From positions 1,860,001-1,924,000 of the forward strand of contig JAGKQI010000091.1 in NCBI GenBank assembly GCA_018806915.1: a stretch of 64,000 nucleotides of DNA, in the 5' to 3' direction. Of the stretch, positions 52,321-61,949 are shown piece after piece (within the stretch, counting starts at the first letter, position 1; every line of letters starts with the position of its first letter). A program made the translations under genes and the position numbers. The notes beneath the pieces were generated by a model that saw nothing but the letters and a program-made list of their open reading frames with translations, did no database searches and was not told the origin of the DNA. This DNA is from Phytophthora colocasiae (lineage: Eukaryota; Oomycota; Peronosporomycetes; Peronosporales; Peronosporaceae).

Positions 52321-54675
52321 CTACGCCCGACTTTCGTTTCCCGCTGGCTTCTGCAGTGCTACGGCTCTCTTTTGCAGGTACTCATCGTTACGCTTCTTGG
52401 CCTCTTCGTTAGTGCAGTCTCTCGCAAAGTGTCCACGTTGCTGACACGCATAACATCTCGGTTCCGCGGTACAGTGTGCTGACCAGTGTCCTTCTTTTCC
52501 ACAGTGAAAACAGGGTCCAGGTGGTTGCCGTTCTCGTCCTCCAGCCGTCTGGTGTCGTACTTCGACAATTCTGGTCGTGCCATAGTGACCCTCATCAACT
52601 GCTGCTCGTTTCACTGCCGCGGTTGTCGTGGTGGTCTTCTGTCGCTTAGGTCGTGGTACTTCCTTTTCTTCTTCAGAGCTAGAGTCAACCATCGCTCGCT
52701 TCGCTGGTTTTCTCATCTTCGACTTGGTGGCCTCTGGTTTAACTTTCGGCTTTGCCTTCTTCTCAGGTTTTTGCTTCACCGCCCAGTATCTGCCATTCCA
52801 AGATTTCCCCGGTGGAAACTCATACACTCCTGCAGGTCCGTTGTATATTCCTTGTTGATTGTTGCACACCGCCACTGCTTCTGACACTTGTTTCCTCACT
52901 GCATTCTCGTTCACGAGTTCTCCCGGTTTCTCGATGGGAATCGTCAAAGTACCCACGCCTGGAATTATTACTGTTCGTTTCTCTCCACTGGCTGTCGTCG
53001 ATACCATCGAATCTGGAGGCGTCGACTGATTTGCTCCCAACATTGTCGGTATGGCATAGTCCATCGGGTCATCGATCTCGATCGCCTTCTCTACCGCTTC
53101 TTCCAACGTTTCTGGTCTCGGTGGTTGCTTCACCAACTGGCGTACTGTCTTGTCAAGGCATCTGTAGAACTGAGCAAGGAACACCCGTTCACTGACTTCG
53201 TTCCTATCCGCAGCTTCTCGTAATCCAGCAGCGAAATCGGCGTACGGTTCATCTTTAAATCTACATCGGGCGTTTACTCTCGCTTCTGCGGCCGACTTGT
53301 CAACTCGCGGTCCATAACGCCTCAAAAGAGCCACTTTTAACTTCGTCCAGGTACGATCTTTCCTGTGTAAGCGTCGATCCATGTTAACCCACCAACGTGC
53401 TGCGCTCTCCATCAGCTTGTTACCCAGTATGAAATACAGCGAGCGATCAGACCATTCTCCACGTCCTGATTCTCGAGCTCCTTTCAACGCCAAGTCAATA
53501 CGATCTACCCACGTGGACACAGAAGCTCTCGGTGTCGGTGTAAAGCTCGGCAGCTCCAAGTCTTTAATGTTCCTCGCTCGTCGTTTGCGCCGTCCACCTC
53601 GTTCTTCCGATCGTCTGCGCGCTCGTCGCTCATTCCGACCACGTCGTTCTTGCCGATCACGTCGCGCCCTGGGTCGTTCTTGCGACTCACGTCGTCGTCC
53701 TCGTTGTCGTGGTCTCTGATGTCGTCGGTATTCGTCACCCGAGGAGTCACTGGAATCGCTACTTCCTTCGTGGCTGGCATCACTTCCAGAGCTTCCGTTT
53801 GAGCTGTCACTGTTATTGTCATACGGTCGTCCACGATCGCTATCACTGTCGCTGGTGTCCGAACTATCACTGCCGGCTGATGGTGGACCTCCACGTGCTA
53901 CTCGTCGAGGTGGTGATCTGGATCTTGATCGCCGTGGTTCTCTCCGCTCCTGTCGGTCATTTGATCGTCTGCGTTCGTTTCCCCGCTCGCGTCGTTGATT
54001 TCGTGATCTCCGATCGCCACTCTCCCGACGTCGGTATTCCTCGCGTCGCGGTCCACGTATACTTCGCCGTCCACTTCGTGACTCTGTACGTTGCTGGTCG
54101 TGTCCCGAGGCGGCTGGTTCCACGTGTCCTTGGGGTTCCATGGCTCCTGTTGGTTCCACGAGCTCCTGTCCCGCCTGAGGTTGCTCCACTTCATCATCAT
54201 TTACGGTAGGACCCCGGTTCGCCAACTGCGTTGTCAATCTCTGCAAGCCCACAGTCAACTCTCGCACTCCCTCCGGCATTGATTCCACATTCGCCGACGA
54301 ACTACTAGCTACTGCAGCTTCCAGTCGTTGTACCATCTTCGCCAAATTTTTCAAGTCAGGCCTGGTAGGCTCTTCGTCAGACTTTTCTTCTAATGGTTGC
54401 GTGTATTCGTCGCTCAAGGACTCGCTGGCTCCGGGTCGATTCCGTTCTTCCGCTTCCATTTCTGCTTCACGACTCGGACCCTCCATATCATCACCGGTGT
54501 CGTTGTCTTTCGTTTTCTCTTCGACATTCCGTGGATTCGGCTTTTTACTGCGCTTCGTTTTCGCCGCACTCGTAGATGCCGTCGCTGTCGCTGTACGTGT
54601 GCTCATTGCAATTGCTTCTTTCTGTCGTTTCCGTAACTCACGCTTTTTCGATAATAGCCCCTGTATGACCACCAT
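52321..54675 (-). CDS. gag: Gypsy element 2 Gag
   Basis: The ORF is open for 784 aa from an ATG at 54675 that spans the LTR end and the primer binding site. The homologue of the element 1 start is the internal Met at 54606. After an acidic N-terminus and a long Arg/Ser/Asp-rich region, the capsid-like domain is clear (VSTWVDRIDLALKGARESG, YFILGNKLMESAARWW, FLAQFYRCLDKTVRQLV). Two zinc knuckles end it: CFHCGKEGHWSAHC and CYACQQRGHFARDC. Element 1 keeps only the second. Gag ends at a TAG at 52321. A second stop, TGA, lies between it and the pol region, which shares the same frame here. Confidence 0.88.
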   Translation of the reverse strand: MVVIQGLLSKKRELRKRQKEAIAMSTRTATATASTSAAKTKRSKKPNPRNVEEKTKDNDTGDDMEGPSREAEMEAEERNRPGASESLSDEYTQPLEEKSDEEPTRPDLKNLAKMVQRLEAAVASSSSANVESMPEGVRELTVGLQRLTTQLANRGPTVNDDEVEQPQAGQELVEPTGAMEPQGHVEPAASGHDQQRTESRSGRRSIRGPRREEYRRRESGDRRSRNQRRERGNERRRSNDRQERREPRRSRSRSPPRRVARGGPPSAGSDSSDTSDSDSDRGRPYDNNSDSSNGSSGSDASHEGSSDSSDSSGDEYRRHQRPRQRGRRRESQERPRARRDRQERRGRNERRARRRSEERGGRRKRRARNIKDLELPSFTPTPRASVSTWVDRIDLALKGARESGRGEWSDRSLYFILGNKLMESAARWWVNMDRRLHRKDRTWTKLKVALLRRYGPRVDKSAAEARVNARCRFKDEPYADFAAGLREAADRNEVSERVFLAQFYRCLDKTVRQLVKQPPRPETLEEAVEKAIEIDDPMDYAIPTMLGANQSTPPDSMVSTTASGEKRTVIIPGVGTLTIPIEKPGELVNENAVRKQVSEAVAVCNNQQGIYNGPAGVYEFPPGKSWNGRYWAVKQKPEKKAKPKVKPEATKSKMRKPAKRAMVDSSSEEEKEVPRPKRQKTTTTTAAVKRAAVDEGHYGTTRIVEVRHQTAGGRERQPPGPCFHCGKEGHWSAHCTAEPRCYACQQRGHFARDCTNEEAKKRNDEYLQKRAVALQKPAGNESRA
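54658..54674 (-). promoter_or_regulatory. Primer binding site of element 2
   Basis: The minus strand reads TGGTGGTCATACAGGGG directly after the 5' LTR, identical to element 1. Confidence 0.7.
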
Positions 54676-55543
54676 GTAACTTCTTTCCCCGTGTTCCCGA
54701 TCTGCTTCACGTCGGGCAGATCAAGTGGAGGCCAGCACTGCGCTGTGTGGTCTCGCCGGGTTCTTGTCTTATCGCGTACACTTCAACGTCAATAACACTC
54801 GTCGGGCTCAGCTCACCTGCGCCGGAACGTCGCCGTCCCTATTTGTATTCACTCTCAACAAGGTAAAATAAAGAACACGACTTGCTCTCTACTCTACTTC
54901 TCAACTAGTCTTCCGTCCAAACAACCGTCGACACTAACAATTGCCCTTGGATCCCGTCCTAAACGTTGAGGAATCTCGACTAATGACCCGTTCCCGATGG
55001 CCCGTCGTCGGTCCGGTCCTCCACCGTTCAGTACCGCCCAAAACCCAACTGCAGTCCCTTCAATCGCTCGTCCTTCCAACTCCTCTCGGTCGCCGTCCAG
55101 AGTCTCCACTACGCTCTGTCCGTCGAAGTCGTTCGTCTCTCAGTCGCCGTCCAGAACACCACCTGTGTTCCGTCCGTCGAAGTTCTCAACTCGGTCGCCG
55201 TCCAGAACACCAACTGTGCTCCGTCTTTCCACTACTTGCTCTTTTCACAACTTGCTCTTTTCACAACTTGCTCTTTTCACAACTGACAGTCTCTGCCTAG
55301 CCGTCGTAGTCGTCCGTTTCGCTCTCACACCGCTGCTCGCTAGCCTTGCGTCCCATGAGACGGCTGCTCCACTAAGTCGCAGTTGTTACATGCTCGTTTC
55401 ATTCCGGAGATTCCTTGCACTTCAACATCATTCGCCTAGCGATCTTCACCATCAAACCGTTGGCTCACACGTCCAGCATCCACATCACGCCGCACGCCAT
55501 CAACCGTCATCGCTTTGTCAATCAATAGGCTTGTCCTATTACA
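54675..55543 (-). repeat. 5' LTR of gypsy element 2
   Basis: This 869-bp LTR is the same as 45832-46716 except for one substitution noticed at 54796 and three instead of four copies of the 16-bp unit (55235-55282). Confidence 0.93.
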
Positions 55544-55547
55544 GTTC

Positions 55548-57490
55548 TGATGGACCATACACAAGTCGCTGCCGATAGATGCAGGAAAGATGATGCTGAA
55601 TTGCTAGAGTTCAACATTAACGTCATCATGGATCCGTCCGATAATCGCTTCACAGCTCTACATGCGCACGTAGAACGCAAGCGAAATTTTTCGTTTCTAC
55701 TACGGTAGTAATCTCCACGAATACACGCACAGGTGTAGAGCTGCAAGCCGCAACGAAAAAAAATATCTGGCAAAAAGGCGACCAACCAATATTTCAACCA
55801 CCGAGCACTTTACCATACCTGCAGCGCAATCTGCAGTTTAGATGAGGTAGGTCGGATCCTAGGATATATCCAAGACATTATTTTTCAGAATATGACTAAA
55901 AGCCCAGCTGCCGAAGTATGTTACACAATAGCAGATGGGCGATGGGCTGGGATTGCGCTGACCGGGATTGTTGTTGAAGTAGTCCGCCATGCAAGCATTA
56001 CAAGCCGATGAATCCGGCAATACTGTACACAGTGAAACTTGGCGATTCCTCTGTGAGCGAGATGCTCGTCACCCCCCGGCGTCACATCTTTTTTTCCTGC
56101 CTGATCATGGTACCGCGGACGGCCACGCTATCTGGGGTTTCCTAAGCTTGTGACCTCGAAGCAGCACTCGGTCACTTGTACCTGTACACATCGGCGAAGC
56201 GACCGATGTGCGACCAAGAAAATTCAACTTGCAAAAGATATTTTACTGCAACGGAAAGACAGTTTCGATGCGTCTCTTGTCAACAGCACCACGACGTTGG
56301 TGCGATCTCTGAGACACTGATCGTCTCAAGCTTTGTTGCCTCTTGCTGTGAAACCGCGTTTATCTTTTCACCGGTGACGTCGAACGCAGAACAAGTTCAA
56401 ACACAGGTCGCAGTATGCGGACTGCGACTGCGTTGCGGTGGTTGTTGGTAGTTCATGCTGCAAAAATACTGCGCTTGGATTCTGTAGAACGACAAACCTG
56501 ATCTCTCTCGATTTATTTTCATACGCGTGCAGCCCATCAGTCCCCAGCTAGCGAAATGTATGTGCAGCGCATATTCATTTCGCTAGCATTTCACGCCGTA
56601 TCCAAGGATCCACGTATTCTTTGGGGACTGCGTTCAATATACCATGTAGACCACCAAAATGAAAGGAATCTGGGTTAAATTAGCCTAAATATTGTCATTC
56701 GAGCTGTTTCTGACTGAGCGGGAAGATCGAGGGCGTCTTTGACAAACGTGGCTACATGTATTGTTGACGATCCACGCCTCACATCTCTTCGCGGCGAAAA
56801 CGGACACGGCGCAAGCTTCAGCTTTTCTAGTGCGACCAGGTGCAGGTTGTCTGCAACCTACGTGTTGAAAATCGACTGCCCAGTGTCGAACACCGTCGAT
56901 TGGAGCACCACAACGAAAATACACTACATGTATCGCTATCCACGTGCATGTATTCTACTTCTAACAGAATGTACTAGTTTTCGACCCGCCAACGCCTCGC
57001 AAACATAATTGTACATGTGTGTCGTCAGCCAAATTGCTGTTGGGTGGTCATGGCGTTGTTGTATTCTACAATTGTTTTCGTTGATCCAAAAGACAACGAG
57101 CCGTATGTATGCCATCAACGGGATGCGGCGCTGTAACACTTGCCACAAGCAAGCAAGCTGCCAACAGGCAGATCGGGGGCACACCGAACTGACGAGCGAA
57201 ATATCCGCATCGGGAAATGCTCTCGATATCTTCTTCAAATCAACCGCACGAAGTGGTGACAAGCTGTGACAACGCATTGTCTGAAATACTTCGTACGAAA
57301 CATTATACTAGTACACAGTACAGTACATGTGCATGTCCATTGCTTGCAGCTTGTTAAAGGTGAGGTGGGGAGCCTGATGAAATTTTTCTTCTCTAGTAGC
57401 GCAGAAGATACGAAACGATTTCGACAACGCTTCTGGTCTGAAAATATTCATGCGTTCGCGAATTATTATTCATGTATTGTTGATTTCAGC
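55548..57490. other. Intergenic, no gene seen
   Basis: Only short frames without recognisable domains were seen across this stretch. Confidence 0.45.
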
Positions 57491-57585
57491 CAAATTTCCA
57501 AAAGTGGGCCGATTCGCGACCTTTGGGGGCAATCGACCCCAGGTCTGTTAGAAGGATTCGAGCGTCGCTGACAGGGTGGAGTACG

Positions 57586-58687
57586 ATGGAAGCCGCCGTG
57601 ACAACGCAGCACGCGCACCCCAACACGGTCTTTCACTGTTTATATGGATACTACAACCTTGGTATATCGAGAAAGGAGCTCGCGCATGTTTACCACAAGG
57701 ATATTAAGACTATCGGAAATTGGATTCATGTGTACGAATCAACAGGTACATTTAGACGAGCGCATACAGCTGATAAAAAGTTCACGGAGGCCCAGCGCAA
57801 ATGGCTGTACCAGTACTATCAGCAGCAGCCACTTGCTTATCTGGACGAAGCCCGAGCCGCTTTCATTCAAACACACCACACACCTATCTCGAAGGCGTCA
57901 GTCTGGAGAATAATTCATGATGTTGGCCTTACCTGGAAAGTTTTGGAGCGTCGTGCTTTACACATAAAGGAAAAGGACATATTTCGCTTTGTTGATGAGT
58001 TACATCACGTGGATTGGACACACCAAAACATTGTTTTCTTAGACGAAGTTTCGTTTGATAACAGAGGAATGATAAGGCGTCGTGGTTATTCTATGCGGGG
58101 AAAAACAGTGGCTATTCGTGGTGAATATCAGAGGAAAGAACGTGTATCTGTTCTGGCTTTCGCAGGTGTGAATGGCTTCATTGACTATTACGACACTGAA
58201 GGAACCTTTGATCGAGTGAAATTTGTAGAATGCTGCCGCCATTTTGCGTTTTCTAAGCAAAGGTGGAGTTCGATTGTACCCTGGCCCAAACTCGGTTTGG
58301 ATTTTAGACGGAGCTGGAATTCACCGCCACCCTGAGATTGTTCATTTTCTTAGAAGTATTGGTGTGGTCCCTATTTTTCTTCCTGCTTACTGCCCATTTT
58401 TCAATCCTATCGAATACCTGTTTGGATACGTTAAGAAAGCATTTCAAAGACACTACAAGGAAGCAAGTTCTAAGGCTCTGACGCCCTTTGTTGTCGAGAC
58501 GTTCTCACGTTTTGCCGGATACAATATGTCCAAAGTATTTGAGCACTGCGGGTGGTCTGTACAAGGTTACTTTAATCCTCTTGTTCAACTAGCGAAAGAG
58601 GATAGGTTACAGTCCAGAACGCACGACGACGATGAAATAAATACGTTAGAAGATGACAATTTGGATTTCGTTGTTAGGCGTCGCTAG
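57586..58687 (+). pseudogene. Tc1/IS630-type DD34E transposase (one frameshift)
   Basis: The start is the ATG at 57586 (MEAAVTTQHAHPN). The N-terminal helix-turn-helix pair (YGYYNLGISRKELAHVYHKD, GNWIHVYESTGTF) binds transposon ends. Catalytic residues are Asp in IVFLDEVSFDNRG, Asp in VWILDGAGIHRH and Glu in FFNPIEYLFGYVKK, with 34 residues between the second Asp and Glu, as in classic Tc1 enzymes. The frame shifts by one base near 58250, between CRHFAFSK and KGGVRLYPGPNS, so this copy is inactive or has a sequence error. It is tail to tail with the ORF at 58694, only 6 bp away. Confidence 0.85.
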
Positions 58688-58693
58688 GAAATC

Positions 58694-59977
58694 TTACTCG
58701 TGGTCCAGATCAGGGATATTCTCGATTCTTTCAATGGGGTCATCTACATCCTGTGGTGGCAGCACATTATTGATAAAACCATCAATGACGGCTTTGCGTG
58801 CTTGAAGACATCTGCTGTTTTCCTTAAGTTTTGCACCAAATGCATCCCAGTCATGAATTAGCTGGTCATTTGCGACAATTTGCCGCATTCACACAATCCA
58901 GTGCCAAATTGGCTGAACGCGACATTCCCGATATTTGCTGCTCTAGCCGTGATTCAGATGGGCTAAGAAAGCGCGCATATTGAGCTGGTGGAGGCTGGTC
59001 AATGCGTGCATCCCAAGTAGAGCGATTAAGATCACGAACAATGTGATTTGCCCACATTCTCCATACAATGGCCGCTCCTGAAATGTTGAAGCCCATTTCT
59101 GCTGTAAACGGCCCGCCACTTCCTGCAAAATTGCTTCGCTAACTGCTCCAGCTCGATCCGTAGACTGCGGATCAATGCACGCTCTTTTAAAGGCAGTCTG
59201 CACAGGCTGTGTCGTTATGTTGCTGCCGTATTCGTAAATCAACAACTTTACGCCATTTCTTTTGACCGTTTCACTCGTCATCCACGAATTCCAAGCATTT
59301 TCTGTCTTATTGCTGTCAACGAGATGACGTGGACCCTTGAACTGCATCATATGGACCCATTCGCTTGGGTCAGGATCGCAAATAGACCATTCACCATCTA
59401 CCTCGACTGCTCTGCCCTTCATATATTCACGGTATTTATCCCAAAGCGTCTTGATCATGACGCTGAATGTGGAGCCTTCAACAGCAAACACCCCCAGCTT
59501 TTGTCCTGACGTGTTGCGCTGGCTCACAGTCTGTTTTATTATTGGCGAGACAACCAGGCGATACAAATTAGCGCCACCTGACGCGCTCGTGCCACCAGAG
59601 CTGCAGCTATTTCGCTGAGCCAGACGTGGCGATCTGCGCTCAGACGTCATCCTCTGGGTCAACGTGCTTGAGGTGGCGGTGTCAGTGCCAGCTGATCCGA
59701 GCTGGTCCAAACGGGGAGACCGTCTTGGGGGAGGTGTTCTGGGGGGAGGAGTTCTCGCTGGACTCGATCGAGGGTCAGAACTGGCTGGAGATGGCGAATT
59801 TTGAGCGAGCTGGATACTCTCGGGACTCAACTGGTCACGCAAGGACCTCCTTGTACGGCTACGCGCATGATAGGGGTGTACTTGATGGTTAGCATGTCTG
59901 CGCACTTGATCCAGTTGAGAAGAACCAACCCCAGAGCTGTCGCTATCCGGGAAGTTCTCGTCCGCAGAGCTCGCCAT
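58694..59977 (-). pseudogene. Unknown protein convergent with the Tc1-type transposase (frameshifted)
   Basis: The start is the ATG at 59977 (MASSADENFPDSDSSG). About 100 residues of Ser/Pro/Arg-rich sequence include SPARTPPPRTPPPRRSPRLD. A compact region follows: LVVSPIIKQTVSQR, FSVMIKTLWDKYREYMKGRA, PSEWVHMMQFKGPRHLVDSN and KLLIYEYGSNITTQP. The frame changes near 59095, continuing MGFNISGAAIVWRMWANHIV, and near 58875, continuing IVANDQLIHDWDAFGAKLKE, to a stop at 58694. I do not recognise the family. Its position suggests a second gene of the same transposon, perhaps a DNA-binding accessory protein; that is inference. Confidence 0.6.
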
Positions 59978-60195
59978 CGCGACTCCCTGTGCTTCTCGTG
60001 CGAGACTGATAAAGTGCAATGCCTTTCAACAGGTGAACCTTGAAAATGCAACTCTTTATAGTAGGGGGGCGATTCAGCGGTCGGTTCGGACAGGCGATTC
60101 GATGAACCGCCCAATGGAAATTTGAATGAAACGCACAATACAAGCGGACGTATTTTTTTGAGCTACACAAGATAGAGGGCGTGTGGTTAACTAGT

Positions 60196-61915
60196 TCAAT
60201 TTTGCCGTAATTTCCAAGTGTCCTCCCTCGGATGACTTCGGAACCCGCAACAGAAGTGATCCGCCTCCCGTTCCAGGAAGTCCCGAAAGTCCTGGACGCC
60301 AACGGTCCAGGTAAAGTGTTTTGCCTCCCAATGCTGTGTTGTTTGACGTCCATGCTGCAGTTCCTCCTCGTCAATCTGTTCTCCTCCAGAGATGATATTC
60401 ATCGTCACATTTTCCGTATTGGCGCTATTAAAGTTGATAATAACTTGTCCGTCACCAACTCTGGTCCAAGAAATTGAGCTGCCATTGAACGCGTCCTCAA
60501 CCCCAACGTCGCGGCATCGGTACCATCATCAACCTCACCGGTGAACCGTGTTGGACCGCAGATAGTCTGCAAGTATTCAGCTAGTACACCCGTGATACCA
60601 GTGAGGTCAAAGCCGGTAACTGCAATGGTTGAAGCCCTTGTCAAAAGCCTTGCATGTGAACTCCGTCGCAGATTCAGAAGATCCATTGTCACTTGTCCCC
60701 GAGCTGATAAGGTTCTTTGATCACCCCACTGAAAGCCTTGCGGATTTTATCACGAGTCTGGTAAGCCGTTGCTTCATCGGATTCTTTGATCAACTGCTGC
60801 ATGAAGTTGTTGGTCACGATTCCAATGTCCGACACAACGAGCTCCGAGTCTTCGATCTTAAGTCGTAGCTCATCCTCCGTGATGTCGGGTTTCTCTTTCC
60901 TTAGTTGTGCTACAGTCATCCAAGTGCGATCCGTCAGTGATTTCAAGTCGAAGCCGCACGTCGAATTAGATGCCAAGGCACTCAGAGACTCTGAGTCAGA
61001 GTTGCGATCTCTGTTCATTGATAGAACTAGCAATCTCTGTTCATTGATAGAACTAGCAACTTCCGTGAAGTTGGCCCCAGTAAGGAAGGCCTTGAACTTA
61101 TCCCAACTCGATATGATGTCGTCGTCATAGGCAATGACGTTCATAAGAACCCACTCGAAGGTTGTGAGCACACGACCCGAGATGTCAAGATTCGTAGGCA
61201 CATCTAGTCCCAAGCAGGCGTAAATAGCCATAGGTACTACCTATTAGGTAGATCAGCGTAGAGCCAGTATTTTATCTAAAGAGGCTTGAGGGTCCGAAGT
61301 CTTGATGTTGCGAATAAAACGGATAATAGCTCTAACAGTCCCGATCATTGAATTGGCACAGTTGACTGCAGTCTTTACCCCCTTTGCAATCGTCCACAGT
61401 TCTTTGGACCTTTAAAGTGGCAATACTCAGGGCTGAATTCGCAACAGCACCGATCTTGTGGACGATCTCTAAGGTGCAGTCGTCGTTTTGCCGGATGCAT
61501 TCCATGCCGCATGCAACGGGGTATTCAATGGGAGCATTGCGTCCAACATGTATCCGTGGCATTGTTCCGGTTGAAATTACTGGGACGTGTCCATGATGTG
61601 CGCCTCACGGTAGCAAGCAGAGTCTGCGGAGAGGGTGCGAGGACCCACCCAGTTGCGGTACGTCGATGTGAATGTGCTCTCAGCTTCAGATACTTTAGCC
61701 AAACTGTAGTTCATTTTAGCGGAGGACGAGTCAATGGAATACCCCGTCGTACTCGAGGAAGCAACCATCGTAGTTGGGTCTTCAGCTAATGATGCAGACC
61801 CGGAAGTGGACTCGGAATCGGCGTCATCGCTCCAAAAAGTCCAGTCGAAGGCCGAAATGAAGACAAGGTTTGTCAAGAGCAGCAAGAGGGCGAAGATCGC
61901 TCTCAACCGGGACAT
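60196..61915 (-). pseudogene. Secreted 12-Cys family, member 4 (decayed)
   Basis: The start at 61915 still has a signal peptide (MSRLRAIFALLLLLTNLVFI) and FDWTFWSDDAD. Family blocks follow in at least four frames: STYRNWVGPRTLSADSACYR, PVACGMECIRQNDDC, LDISGRVLTTFEWVLMNV, NNFMQQLIKESDEATAYQT (Cys replaced by Phe) and TGEVDDGTDAATLG. The TCWxEC region and the C-terminal domain are degraded. A 26-bp tandem duplication at 61007-61058 shifts the frame. It is clearly a pseudogene. Confidence 0.88.
61007..61058. repeat. 26-bp tandem duplication inside member 4
   Basis: Two adjacent copies begin ATCTCTGTTCATTGATAGAA. 26 is not a multiple of three, so the duplication alone would break the reading frame. 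Confidence 0.9.
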
Positions 61916-61949
61916 CTTGGTGTTGCTGGTTTGAGATCAAGATGGAAAG

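Larger units (their letters stand above)
45832..55543 (-). mobile_element. Ty3/gypsy LTR retrotransposon, element 2 (coding region decayed)
   Basis: The element is about 9.7 kb on the minus strand with LTRs of 885 and 869 bp. The target duplication GTTC is at 45828-45831 and 55544-55547. LTR ends (TGTAAC...ATTACA) and the primer binding site match element 1, so both belong to one clade, but LTR bodies and proteins differ. The LTRs differ by one substitution noticed (45953 T, 54796 C) and one 16-bp repeat unit. Despite that apparent youth, the internal region has several stops, frameshifts and a deletion. Confidence 0.95.

Noticed and set aside
40870..56660. Shared word CATGTAGACCACCA at about 40872 and 56645
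   Set aside because: Fourteen bases only, no extended similarity; probably chance or a tiny remnant.
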